64,000 nt of DNA from Neolewinella antarctica (GTDB taxonomy: Bacteria > Bacteroidota > Bacteroidia > Chitinophagales > Saprospiraceae), in assembly GCF_011927835.1 (NCBI RefSeq), contig NZ_JAATJH010000004.1, positions 47,560 to 111,559 on the forward strand. Direction: 5' to 3'. Below, one piece after another: positions 13,360 through 22,602 of the stretch (its first letter is position 1; each line of letters opens with the position of its first letter). Position numbers and translations under genes: made by a program. Below the pieces are notes generated by a model. It made no database searches and had not been told where the DNA came from. It saw only the letters and a list, made by a program, of their open reading frames with translations.

Positions 13360-16350
13360 TCACCCGCTCAACCCCCCAAACCCAGCCACCACCCGAAACT
13401 CAACCCCCGCCCCAACCGCCGCAAAATGCCGCCGCCCGCACTCAATTTTAAACTTCTCCCGGTCCCGCAAGTCCAGCTCACTGACGCTGCCTTTGCTTTC
13501 GACGACGAAGTATAGTTTTTCCTCCCCGTCACGCTCCAGTAACACTGCCCAGTCGGGGTTGTAAGAACCCAGCGGCGTATCGATCTTGAACCAGCTCGGC
13601 AGCTTAGCGTAGAGTTTGACATCTTGGCTGATTTCCATATCCCGCACGAGATCCTGCTCTACTTTGCTGTCGTAGATCACGTACTCGTATGGGCTTTTGG
13701 TGCTTTCCGTCAGATTGCTCTCCAGAAAGCCGCCCAATTCTTCATCTTTGAATAGTTCCTGCTGCCAGTAGTAGTTCTCTCCAATCCGCTCGTACTTGAT
13801 TCCGTCCACGATGAAACCGGCCATGGTGTCTTTGATGATCTTGACAATCTGTTGCACGTATTGCTGTGGATTACGCCGGATCAAGCGCACCGTATTGCTC
13901 TCCTTGATAATATCGATTAATGTCTTCCGGGTTAGGTTGACTTCATTTTGTAGGTAGCCAATGATGTCGGGAATAAATGTCGCATCCATTTGCGGGTTGA
14001 CGAGTTGCTCGCTCTCCTTAGACGAAGAGACGCCGGCTTCCGTGACGTCAACGCGTGCCTTTGCTAAGCGAAGTAAGCCCGAGAAAACGTGGAGATCGCG
14101 CTGGATGACTTCTACGCATTTGCGTACTAAAGTCGGCTCGTCATAATCCACCCAGTAGCGGGATTTGTATTTGATCCGATCCCACAATTCTTTAAATTCT
14201 GGACTGAGGAGCACCTCTTTTTTAACGGAAATCGCTTTGCGATTCTTGCTGTTCTTGATCTCCAGGGAACCCGCCTTCCGCTTCAGAATTGCGTAAACCT
14301 GTTCCTTCATCTCCTCCGGCTGATAATTTTCCGGGAGGACCACTGACTCATCTTTCAAAGCCTGGCGTAACGTATCGGTAACCTTACCCGAAGCACTTAG
14401 GTAATCTTCAGCCCGCAACGCCGTCCACAGAATTGTGGAATCCTTCTTCGTTATGTTGACGAGCTCGCCGGTGGTGGGGTCGGTAAACGTGATAATGGCG
14501 AAATCGGATTTGTCCACCACGCCAAACTTTCGGCTGGCGTCCGCTTCCATCTCGTCCTGCAAACCGGCGACGAATTCTTCGTAGCTCTCGCTCGCCATGA
14601 CCGTCAGCGTATTGATCTCGTGGCCGTAAACTCGTTCCCCGTCCTGATTGACAGCTAAACGCAAACCCCGACCAACCTCCTGGCGGCGGCGAATCTCACT
14701 GCTGCCCGCATCTTTCAGAGTACAAATCTGAAAGACGTTCGGATTATCCCAACCTTCTTTCAGCGCGGAGTGGCTAAAGATGAAACGCAGCGGGTTATCC
14801 ATGCTCAACAACCGCTCCTTGTCCTTCATGATTAACTCGTAAGTATCGTTATCCGCCCTGGTCGTACCCTTCGTGTCTTTATAGGCGTCGAACTTATCTT
14901 TTTTATTACTGGCTTTACTTTTCCGATCCTTACTAAAATAGCCATCGTGCACCTCGCTAACGTGACTCGCTAAGTTAGCAATCTCGTCTTCCCACAAATC
15001 CCGGTAACGGCGGGATTGAATGAGTTTCGTGTACTCCTCTTCGAATACCTGCGCAAACGGACCGTGGCTCGCGTTACCTTCGTTGTCGTACACCCGGTAG
15101 TTGGCGACGCTGTCGATGAAGAACAGACTAAGCACTTTCAAACCTCGTTTATTCAGGCGTTTCTCTTTGTCCAAATGTTCCTGAATGGTCTGCCGGATTT
15201 GGAAGCGGCGAATTTCCGTCTCGGGGAAACTGCTGATCGGTTCGGCAATGGTGACCGACTTATGATTCATAAACTCGACGTACTCCTTCCCCTTTTCGTT
15301 CCCGATGTCCGAAACATTCCAGTTGTCCCGGTAAACATCATTATCCGTCAATAACTCCAGGCTGTCGCCAAATCTAATCTGGATATTCTTTTTCTTAGAT
15401 TTTCCTCCTTCCCGTACAAAGACTTCCACTTGGCCGTAGAGGTTCTTCCCGCCAGCCACTTTGATCAACTTAACGTAGGGTTCATTCTCAAACCCTTCCG
15501 GCACCACACTCGCTACCTCGATCTGCTTCACTAGTTTCTGCTGGTAAGCAGCCACGGCGTCGAGCCGGTACAGTAAGTTGATGTCACGCTTGTGCGTAGC
15601 GGAGTAATTGAAAATAGCCAGCGGCTGCAGGTCCTTAATGGCCGCCCGTGCTTTCGTGGAGTTGTTGGCACTCTGCGGCTCATCCACGATTACGATCGGG
15701 TTCGTTTGTTGGATGAGTTGTAACGGGCTCAGGGAAGTCTTGTCGTTCTTCTGTTTAATCAGATTGTTTTCTGAGTTGAAGGCCTGGATATTGATTACCA
15801 TGATCTGCAACTGCTGACTTGTTGCAAAACTATACACTTGGTTCAGTTCCTTCGAGTTGTACACATAGTATTGGTACGGTACGTTATCGTACAGCCCGCT
15901 CAAGTGGTCTTTGGTGATCTGCAAGCTTTTATATACGCCTTCCCGAATGGCGACGTTCGGTACGACGATGATGAATTTCGTGAATCCGAACTGCTGATTT
16001 AGTTCCAGCATCGAACGGAGGTAGACGTAGGTTTTGCCCGTCCCCGTTTCCATCTCCACGTTGAACTCCATCTCCCGGACTTCCTTATCGCTGCTTACCG
16101 GCAAATGATTGCTCCGTTGTACGTGCTGTACGTTACGCAGCAGTTCTTCGGGTGTTAACTCCAGCTTGTTCCCGTAGCCAATCGAATCGTTCACCCCCGA
16201 CATCTGCATCTGTCCCGATCCATATCGGGACGCCAAAGGCTTCGTGACCGTGAAGCGGCTCTCATACATGTTCTGGCCGTCGAATAAGCCGGTAATGGCG
16301 TTGATGGCGGCTTCCTGGTAGGCGAGGTCGGATTGAAATTTTAGTTTCAT
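13360..16350 (-). CDS. res: type III restriction enzyme, Res subunit
   Basis: A 996-residue restriction subunit. It is a DEAD-like superfamily 2 translocase with METGTGKTYV (Walker A), IVIVDEPQSANN (DExx box written DEPQ), SATH (motif III), FSHSALKEGWDNPNVFQ and RRRQEVGRGLRL (motif VI). Near the C-terminus NPDWAVLL followed by LYFVVESKG is a PD-(D/E)xK nuclease motif with both Asp and the E-x-K. It works with Mod: translocation after recognising two unmethylated sites, then cutting. Length is normal for the family (about 900-1000), so it appears intact. It is the last gene of the minus-strand locus; 98 bases separate it from the AlbA_2 gene. Confidence 0.93.
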   Translation of the reverse strand: MKLKFQSDLAYQEAAINAITGLFDGQNMYESRFTVTKPLASRYGSGQMQMSGVNDSIGYGNKLELTPEELLRNVQHVQRSNHLPVSSDKEVREMEFNVEMETGTGKTYVYLRSMLELNQQFGFTKFIIVVPNVAIREGVYKSLQITKDHLSGLYDNVPYQYYVYNSKELNQVYSFATSQQLQIMVINIQAFNSENNLIKQKNDKTSLSPLQLIQQTNPIVIVDEPQSANNSTKARAAIKDLQPLAIFNYSATHKRDINLLYRLDAVAAYQQKLVKQIEVASVVPEGFENEPYVKLIKVAGGKNLYGQVEVFVREGGKSKKKNIQIRFGDSLELLTDNDVYRDNWNVSDIGNEKGKEYVEFMNHKSVTIAEPISSFPETEIRRFQIRQTIQEHLDKEKRLNKRGLKVLSLFFIDSVANYRVYDNEGNASHGPFAQVFEEEYTKLIQSRRYRDLWEDEIANLASHVSEVHDGYFSKDRKSKASNKKDKFDAYKDTKGTTRADNDTYELIMKDKERLLSMDNPLRFIFSHSALKEGWDNPNVFQICTLKDAGSSEIRRRQEVGRGLRLAVNQDGERVYGHEINTLTVMASESYEEFVAGLQDEMEADASRKFGVVDKSDFAIITFTDPTTGELVNITKKDSTILWTALRAEDYLSASGKVTDTLRQALKDESVVLPENYQPEEMKEQVYAILKRKAGSLEIKNSKNRKAISVKKEVLLSPEFKELWDRIKYKSRYWVDYDEPTLVRKCVEVIQRDLHVFSGLLRLAKARVDVTEAGVSSSKESEQLVNPQMDATFIPDIIGYLQNEVNLTRKTLIDIIKESNTVRLIRRNPQQYVQQIVKIIKDTMAGFIVDGIKYERIGENYYWQQELFKDEELGGFLESNLTESTKSPYEYVIYDSKVEQDLVRDMEISQDVKLYAKLPSWFKIDTPLGSYNPDWAVLLERDGEEKLYFVVESKGSVSELDLRDREKFKIECGRRHFAAVGAGVEFRVVAGFGGLSG

Positions 16351-16390
16351 AAATTAGTTAGTGTGGAAATTTCGATGAGCTAAATAGGGG

Positions 16391-16408
16391 CCGCGGTCGC
16401 GGGTGCGG
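16391..16408 (+). repeat. dispersed GCGCGGNCGCGGGTGC motif, copy 2
   Basis: CCGCGGTCGCGGGTGCGG, 41 bases before the Res start codon. In the gene's direction it reads GCACCCGCGACCGCGG, the start-side orientation. Confidence 0.55.
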
Positions 16409-16448
16409 AGAGTTGGATAAAGTGCAAAGTAGGGTAGAACGGAAACCG

Positions 16449-18410
16449 TCATTCCCGCACGGTGCGGTAGGCCTGATCGGGGTGCTTCTTCATGTCAGGG
16501 ATGGTATGGACAATTCTGCCTGCTTCCATCAACGGTGTAATATAATTGGTAACCAACCCCGTCCTCTGCCGGCCGGTTATTTCCGTCAACTCTTGCAAGG
16601 TAAGATCTTTCCAAGCGCATAAATCCACAACCAAATCCGTCAGTATAGTTCTATCCGCACGCTTTCCGAGTAGCTCAACGCGCTGCTTGAGTTCTTTTGG
16701 CAACTGCTCTTGTACACTAAGCGCGCCGACTTGTACGGTAGCTTTGTTCTCTTGTCTATCAATGGGATCAGCTTGTACACCAGTGTTTTCACCTTGTACA
16801 CTAGTGTCTCTGCCTTGTACACTAGTACCGTTGCCTTGTACACTAGCGGCCGATTTTTGCCGCAAAGTAACGCGAGGATTTACTTCGGCCGCGCTTCCTT
16901 CAACGGGTGGGCCGGATTGGCCGTCACTACTCGCTTCAGTGGCGGCGGATTGGAAGTTAGGCACGTAGTAGGTTCCTCTCGTTTTTCCTTTCTTTTCGAT
17001 CAATTCCAGCTTGCGTAAATGATGCAAGTCTTGACCAGCCTGGATAAGGTCGCCATCGACGAGTTGCCGATAAGTAGAGTTGTTGATCGCACCGACTTCA
17101 CGCATGAAAATCAACGCAAACTTTTGCTCCGCGCTAAGATCGTATGCTTCAAATTGAGCTAACCAAGCCAGGTCTTCTTCATTCAGAAAGTGGTGAAGCA
17201 GCATTCTTACCGTGAATTCGTTACGCTCCCGGTCTGAAGTAAATGTGGGCTGAGAAAAGTCCGCTTCGCGTAATAAACGACGCATCACCTGGATTCCGGA
17301 ACCCTTAGCCTCCGCTAGATTCGTTTCGTGAAACACCGCGGCGATGCGTGGATTACGGGTACGGGAGCCCTTTTCCCCAAGCTGAGCTTCTGGTTTCAGG
17401 CTAAAACCCGGGTTGACGATCTCCACCCGGTTATTGTAGCGTACAATTTGAGTAGCTCCGCTGATTCGGTAGTTGCGGTGCATTAGTGCATTCACAACGG
17501 CTTCACGCAGCGCTAAGCCCGGAATGGTTAGTGCCTGAGCTTGCAGTTGACCTTCGGACAGCCGAAATTGTTTCGGTAAATCATTATCAATAGCTTCCAC
17601 CGCCCGAAATGCCATGAGGAGTAGCGGCCCACGCATATCGATTGATCGGAACCGGTCGTAGGGATTTGGATCCCAACGGTTGCCAGTAACCCGGATGTAA
17701 TCCACTCGCTGCATGGGGAATTTACGCCGTAACGTACTTGCTTTGCCAAACAGTAATAAACCCGCTACGGTCAATCTTCCCGACTCATCGTCCGCAAGGC
17801 AATCCAGCGACAAGAGCAACTCTTCGTCGGAGTACGTAAGTTCGATGGCGTCCGCATTAGCGGAGGAGCGCAATCTTCGGTAAGCCCGAACGGCTTCCTC
17901 GTCTACGTCTTTCATACTGGTGCGGTCTAGAAAAGAGCCGTCGAAGTGGTCTCGATCCCCGTAGAACTGTTCCAGGTCTTCTTCCGTACAGCGCTGGTCG
18001 GTGCTGCCAACCCTTATCCACGCTCCGCCCGGTAGGCCGCCTTTTTTGAAGTAGAGCGGTTTGCGGGTAGCATCCGCTTCGGCAACCGTGATCAGCACTA
18101 CTGTTTTACCGCTAATTTGTTCAGCGGTAACTCGGGGGTGAATCGGCCTGTTAAACAACGTTGCACACTGGCTAGCCACGTCCATTTGAAAAGCATCTGA
18201 ATCGGGGACGCCAACTACGGTATAGGAAGGGAATAAACTTTCTTCTCGAACCACGCCCGCTAGAATGTAGCCCTCCGTAATTCCCCCCGTGTTTGTGTAG
18301 GCACAAATAGTTTCCGCGATGGATTTTCCCATCTTGGACGCCCGTTTCGCTTCAACGGTTTCTAATTCATCCGTGGCGTTGAGCAGCGTTAATATTTCCT
18401 TAGCAGTCAT
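16449..18410 (-). CDS. AlbA_2/HATPase-like putative DNA-binding protein with heptad repeats
   Basis: A 653-residue protein. Residues ~10-130 match the AlbA_2 (Schlafen-type, formerly AAA_4) domain: VEAKRA, then AYTNTGGITEGYILAGV. Residues ~270-400 match the HATPase_c_4 domain often annotated RecG-like: LREAVVNALMHRNY, RVEIVNPG and GSGIQVMRRL. Winged-helix regions follow near 425-470 and at the C-terminus. Between ~515 and 570 lies a seven-fold seven-residue repeat (SVQGNGT and variants). Such proteins are frequent neighbours of type III R-M genes and are thought to regulate or bind nucleic acid. It is encoded between Mod and Res. Confidence 0.82.
   Translation of the reverse strand: MTAKEILTLLNATDELETVEAKRASKMGKSIAETICAYTNTGGITEGYILAGVVREESLFPSYTVVGVPDSDAFQMDVASQCATLFNRPIHPRVTAEQISGKTVVLITVAEADATRKPLYFKKGGLPGGAWIRVGSTDQRCTEEDLEQFYGDRDHFDGSFLDRTSMKDVDEEAVRAYRRLRSSANADAIELTYSDEELLLSLDCLADDESGRLTVAGLLLFGKASTLRRKFPMQRVDYIRVTGNRWDPNPYDRFRSIDMRGPLLLMAFRAVEAIDNDLPKQFRLSEGQLQAQALTIPGLALREAVVNALMHRNYRISGATQIVRYNNRVEIVNPGFSLKPEAQLGEKGSRTRNPRIAAVFHETNLAEAKGSGIQVMRRLLREADFSQPTFTSDRERNEFTVRMLLHHFLNEEDLAWLAQFEAYDLSAEQKFALIFMREVGAINNSTYRQLVDGDLIQAGQDLHHLRKLELIEKKGKTRGTYYVPNFQSAATEASSDGQSGPPVEGSAAEVNPRVTLRQKSAASVQGNGTSVQGRDTSVQGENTGVQADPIDRQENKATVQVGALSVQEQLPKELKQRVELLGKRADRTILTDLVVDLCAWKDLTLQELTEITGRQRTGLVTNYITPLMEAGRIVHTIPDMKKHPDQAYRTVRE
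16703..16855 (-). repeat. seven-copy 21-bp in-frame tandem repeat
   Basis: The block CTTGTACA or a variant recurs at exactly 21-base steps (16709, 16730, 16751, 16772, 16793, 16814, 16835). On the coding strand each unit encodes seven residues with Val-Gln at positions 2-3. The three units nearest the N-terminus are the most alike, which suggests recent expansion from that end. Confidence 0.85.
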
Positions 18411-18429
18411 GATTGTTTAATGTCTTTTA

Positions 18430-18446
18430 GCGCGGTCGCGGGTGCA
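18430..18446 (+). repeat. dispersed GCGCGGNCGCGGGTGC motif, copy 3
   Basis: GCGCGGTCGCGGGTGCA, 20 bases before the AlbA_2 gene start, in the start-side orientation relative to that gene. Confidence 0.6.
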
Positions 18447-18591
18447 TGGATTGGTAGGGAAATGAGCAAAGTAGCGAGGAAGTCCAGACCGGCAAATGCG
18501 GTAGCTGAGCCCTTCGGTTCAAACTAGAAACCACGCAGCCACATTCGGTAGCTGAGCACTTCGGCGGGCTCAGGATCGGCCTTAGCCGAAG

Positions 18592-20502
18592 CTACACCGA
18601 CTTAACATCCTCCACCCCACCACTCCGCAGCACCTCATAAACATTGGTCTTCTCCACGCTACTCGTAAAGCCCGTATCCCGGAAAACAACTTTGGGGTTT
18701 TCCGCACCGATTTCCTGCGCCCACGCTAAAATAGCTTCTCCGGACCGCCGCGTAATGCCCGACCCCAAACACAAAAACAGCGCCCCGCCGCCAACGCAGT
18801 ACAGCGTGTGCCGCTTGTCCGGTCCCGTCCGCTCCGCAATGGGTAAGCTCAAATCCAAGCCGTATTTCAGGAGGATTTCGTAGACGAGGTCGTACTCCGA
18901 CCGGTCCGGTTTGATGTTTTCGCTGAAGAGGTTATTCTCCAGGTTATCAGGGTCGGGATCCCAGGCTTCGATGTTGCTGCTGTCCAGTTTGAAGACGCGG
19001 AAACCGAGGTCCATCTCCGCAGCTTTTTCCGGTTCCTCTTCGCGGATTTTTTTTGCTACGCGGCGGATGCGCTCTTTACCGATTTCGGCGATGGTATGGT
19101 AGCCGGCTTTGTGGGCTATGGAATCTAAATCAGTAGCTTGAGGAAGCTGAACCAGTATGTATTTTCTATTGGAATTCTTCTCTGAATTAAAATTTAAAAC
19201 AGCATGAGCTGTTGATCCGGAACCACTAAAGAAATCTAGAATTACCGCGTTATCATCATCGAAAAAGTTGTTGAAGTATTGTATTAAACTTGATGGCTTT
19301 GGATGGTCAAAAATCGCTTCTTCAAAAAGCTTACTAACTTCTGCTCTACCTGCTAGAACATCCTTCACGATTTTTTGAGGAAGGATTGTCTCGGGAGCAA
19401 GTCTCTTATCTTCAGCCTTTTTTGAATAAGGCACAAAGTCAGAAGTTTTGAATATTATTTCAGTGCCTTTCTCTAGTTCGCTATCTAGATAATTCTGTCC
19501 CCAAATTACGCGTCCGGTTATTGAAAAGCTATTCTCAATAATTCCGCTTTTCACTATGACATCTTCATGTAGTATATACCCCGAATCTTTTTCTCCACTA
19601 AGATATTTTCCATCACCGAACTGAGCTTTGACGGTGTTTGGTGGGAACGATAATTTTGAAGCCTTCATGGAGTTTTTTGTCAGTGAAGGGAGACCAACAC
19701 TTCCTTGCTTCGAACCATAAATTCTTCCAAGTGCTTTCAGGTTCCTGACAAACGCTAGTACATACTGAGCATTTTCTCTATATAGAGTGGAACTATTATC
19801 AGGTCTAAAAGTACTTTCCCATAAATACACTTCGAGAAAGTTGTCTTCTCCAAAAATTTCATTTGCAATTTTTGTAATATTCTCAATCTCATTATCATCA
19901 ATACTAATAAAAATGACCCCATCCTCCCGCAACAAATTTCGCGCCAACTGCAAACGCGGATACATCATATTCAACCAATTAGAATGGTACCGCCCACTAC
20001 TTTCCGCGTTCCGTTCCGACTGTGTGGCGATGGCGTTGCCTTCCTCATCTTTCCTTCCGTAGTTTTCCCGGTAGTTGGCGAGGTTGTCGCGGTAATTGTC
20101 TTTGTAGACAAAGTCCTTGCCGGTGTTGTAGGGTGGATCGATGTAGATCATCTTCACCTTCCCCGCGTAGCTCCGTTGTAGCAATTTCAGTACTTCCAGG
20201 TTATCCCCTTCGATGTACACGTTCTGGGTAGTCTCCCAGTCCAGGCTTTCTTCGGGGGCGGGGCGGAGGGTGCCGGTGCTGGGTTTGAGGGCTTCGGCGC
20301 GGGCCTGTTTTTTGCCGGGCCAGACGAAGCGGAAGTATTCTTCGTCTTCGGTTACTTCGTCGCCGAGTAGTTGCTTGAGGGCTTCGAAGTCGATCTTGTC
20401 TTCGCTCACGATGCTGGGGAAGAGTTGGCGAAGTTTTTCTATGTTTTCGGTGACGGGGTTTTGGCTGGCGGCTAGTTCGTGGTCTTTGGTGATTTTTTGC
20501 AT
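18592..20502 (-). CDS. mod: type III DNA methyltransferase, Mod subunit
   Basis: A 636-residue site-specific adenine methyltransferase, the recognition and modification subunit. DPPYNTG (122-128) is catalytic motif IV and DFFSGSGSTAHAV (~415-427) is the AdoMet-binding motif I, the beta-class order with the target-recognition region between them. GVIFISIDDNEI is motif V. The length is normal. The centre (about 19140-19960) is visibly more AT-rich than either end, as expected if the recognition domain has been exchanged. Transcription runs from the DUF4391 gene through Mod toward the AlbA_2 and Res genes. Confidence 0.93.
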   Translation of the reverse strand: MQKITKDHELAASQNPVTENIEKLRQLFPSIVSEDKIDFEALKQLLGDEVTEDEEYFRFVWPGKKQARAEALKPSTGTLRPAPEESLDWETTQNVYIEGDNLEVLKLLQRSYAGKVKMIYIDPPYNTGKDFVYKDNYRDNLANYRENYGRKDEEGNAIATQSERNAESSGRYHSNWLNMMYPRLQLARNLLREDGVIFISIDDNEIENITKIANEIFGEDNFLEVYLWESTFRPDNSSTLYRENAQYVLAFVRNLKALGRIYGSKQGSVGLPSLTKNSMKASKLSFPPNTVKAQFGDGKYLSGEKDSGYILHEDVIVKSGIIENSFSITGRVIWGQNYLDSELEKGTEIIFKTSDFVPYSKKAEDKRLAPETILPQKIVKDVLAGRAEVSKLFEEAIFDHPKPSSLIQYFNNFFDDDNAVILDFFSGSGSTAHAVLNFNSEKNSNRKYILVQLPQATDLDSIAHKAGYHTIAEIGKERIRRVAKKIREEEPEKAAEMDLGFRVFKLDSSNIEAWDPDPDNLENNLFSENIKPDRSEYDLVYEILLKYGLDLSLPIAERTGPDKRHTLYCVGGGALFLCLGSGITRRSGEAILAWAQEIGAENPKVVFRDTGFTSSVEKTNVYEVLRSGGVEDVKSV

Positions 20503-20707
20503 TTGGTGGAGGTTTTCACTTCGGCTACGGACCCTACTGAGCGCCGTCGAATATCCTCAGTGATCGAAAGGAAAAGTATACGTTGCACTTCGGCTACGCT
20601 CAGCACCCGGAGCTCCCTATAATATCCCCGTCGAGCTACGCTCGACGTAAGACAGGATAAAATACCGGCCACTGAGCGTAGCCGAAGTGGCGAAAGATAA
20701 TAGAAGT

Positions 20708-21457
20708 TTAGCGTTCAGCTAGTTCCGCAAGGTCTTTTCTTACTACGTTCAGCTTCAACTGTAATTCCACCCGTTCCGGCATGCGCTTGCTTTTACGGAT
20801 TTGCTGAACCAACTGGTTTTCTTCTTTCTTCAGGCGGCGGCGTTCTTCCAGGTTCGTTTGGCTGAGGTAAGGGTTAGTTACTTGTACGACGGAGCCGGCG
20901 GCGTGTTGCCAGTTGAAGGCGACTACGGCGCGCAGGTAGCTTTCGTAGACGGTTTTGAGGTGGAGGGCAGTGATGTTTGGGAAGGCCAGTGCCCGCTCGA
21001 AAGCCACTTGCGGCGGATCGGCGTTGATGAGGCTGGCGGTGGGGCTGGTGAATTCCGTGAGGTTAGTACTTGCGCTTCCCTTAGTAGCGGGAATATGCTT
21101 GGTAGCGGTGCTGACTCGATAGCGGGTGTCAGAATGCAGCGTCAGCACTAGGGGATAAGGCAAGTAACGGTGATAGAGCTGGGCGAGCTTTTTCGCGGAC
21201 CTATCGTAATCGGCTTCCCTTAGGTGGATACGGAAGTACTGTATTTCCGCGAAGCGGTCCGGTCCTTCCCCGTGGGCGGGTACGTTGCCGGCGGTAGGCT
21301 TTAGGCTGCCGGTCCATTCACTACTCAGGGGTAGGTTCGGAGTTTTGAGGAGTCGTTTTTCGGCGGGGGTGAGGGGGTAGTTGTTTTTTGTGAAGAAGGA
21401 TTTTGGGAAGGGGGTTTGTTTTTGGGCGGGGTGGGGGAGTTGGAAGAGGTTTTTCAT
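20708..21457 (-). CDS. DUF4391 protein of the type III R-M locus
   Basis: A 249-residue protein. The pattern (FxLPxxxxxxFPKSFF at the start, YHRYLPYPLVL, ALHLKTVYESYLRAV, and a charged C-terminal coiled coil LEERRRLKKEENQLVQQIRK) fits DUF4391, a family I associate with type III R-M and helicase loci in diverse bacteria. No catalytic residues are apparent and its role is unknown; it may bridge Mod and the SNF2-like protein. It lies 205 bases before Mod on the same strand. Confidence 0.75.
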   Translation of the reverse strand: MKNLFQLPHPAQKQTPFPKSFFTKNNYPLTPAEKRLLKTPNLPLSSEWTGSLKPTAGNVPAHGEGPDRFAEIQYFRIHLREADYDRSAKKLAQLYHRYLPYPLVLTLHSDTRYRVSTATKHIPATKGSASTNLTEFTSPTASLINADPPQVAFERALAFPNITALHLKTVYESYLRAVVAFNWQHAAGSVVQVTNPYLSQTNLEERRRLKKEENQLVQQIRKSKRMPERVELQLKLNVVRKDLAELAER

Positions 21458-21474
21458 GAGGTGTCAGTATTGGT

Positions 21475-22120
21475 CACTTCGGCTGCGCTCAGTGACCGGT
21501 GTCGCTTTAAATATCCCCCCGCGCACCTTGTGCGCGAGGGGTTGACAAATTCCGCCGGTGGTTGAGCGTAGCCGAAGCCACTACGGAGAGATAACGATAT
21601 TCGCTGATCACTTCGGCTGCGCTCAGTGACCGGTGTTGCTTTAAATATCCCCCCGCGCACCTTGTGCGCGGGGGAATGACAAATTCCGCCGGTGGCTGAG
21701 CGTAGCCGAAGCCACTGCGAAGAGATAACGATATTCGCTGATCACTTCGGCTGCGCTCAGTAACTGGTGTTGCTTTAAAAATCCCCCGCACACCTGGTGC
21801 GCGGGGGAATGGCAAATTCCGCCGGTGGTTGAGCGTAGCCGAGGCCACCGCGGAGAGATAACGATATTCGCTGATCACTTTGGCTACGCTCATTAATCGG
21901 TGTTGCTTTAAATATCCCCCCGCGCACCTTGTGCGCGAGGGGTTGACAAATTCCGCCGGTGGTTGAGCGTAGCCGAAGCCACTACGGAGAGATAACGATA
22001 TTCGCTGATCACTTCGGCTGCGCTCAGTGATCGGTGTTGCTTTAAATATCCCCCCGCGCACAAGGTGCGCGGGGGGGGGACAAACTACGTCGTAGTTGAG
22101 CATAGCCGAAGCCACTACTG
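21475..22120. repeat. five-copy ~134-bp tandem repeat with nested palindromes
   Basis: Unit starts at 21475, 21609, 21743, 21876 and 22010 (steps 134, 134, 133, 134), each opening with CACTTCGGCTGCGCTCAGT or a near copy. Every unit holds a GC-rich hairpin (CCCCGCGCACCTTGTGCGC type) and a reverse copy GAGCGTAGCCGAAG, so each could fold on itself. The fourth unit is the most diverged. The long minus-strand open frame across it is produced by the repeat and is not a gene. Single copies of the CACTTCGGCT/AGCCGAAGTG element also occur near 18570, 20515, 20586, 20680 and 22507-22600. Confidence 0.9.
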
Positions 22121-22169
22121 GAAGCCAGTAAATTCCACCGGAGACTAAACGAAGTCGAAGCAAGCGAAT

Positions 22170-22475
22170 CTAGTCCGCGTCTAGTGACTTCGACGAGTTT
22201 TGACATTTAGCAGCTTTCTCAAGTGCTTCAATATCTCGTGCCATTAGTGCTTCTTTCTTTTTCCTGCTCCATCCCTGAATTTGTTTTTCGCGAGCAAAAG
22301 CTGCATCAATCCTATCAAAATACTCGGTATAGACCAATTCAACGGGAAGGTGCTTCTTTGTAAAGTTGGCTCCCTGACCGTTTTGGTGTTGCTCTAATCT
22401 ACGGGTTAAGTCTTTGGTGCTGCCGGTATAATACTTTCCGTTGCTGCATTTTAAAATGTACATATAAGCATCCAT
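22170..22475 (-). CDS. GIY-YIG domain small nuclease-like protein
   Basis: A 101-residue protein of the UPF0213/YhbQ-like GIY-YIG group. YMYILKCSNGKYYTGSTKDL holds the GIY-YIG half motifs (YIL and YTG), followed by the conserved Arg (RRLEQH), TKKHLPVELVYTE and a Glu (AFAREKQIQGWSRKKKEAL). Family members are predicted nucleases, often solitary. It sits between the repeat array and the helicase gene, so it may be a passenger, not a working part of the R-M locus. Confidence 0.85.
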   Translation of the reverse strand: MDAYMYILKCSNGKYYTGSTKDLTRRLEQHQNGQGANFTKKHLPVELVYTEYFDRIDAAFAREKQIQGWSRKKKEALMARDIEALEKAAKCQNSSKSLDAD

Positions 22476-22602
22476 GAGTTCTGACTTTTGTCGAATAATA
22501 TATTACTATGGCCACTTCGGCTTCGCTCAGTGGCTGGCCGGTACCCGGTACCCGGCAGCTGGTATCCGGTAGCAAATAACTGGTAGCTGAGCGAAGCCGA
22601 AG

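Noticed and set aside
21507..22163. 218-codon minus-strand open frame
   Set aside because: Made entirely of the five-copy tandem repeat; its translation repeats the same block and crosses hairpins. Not a gene.
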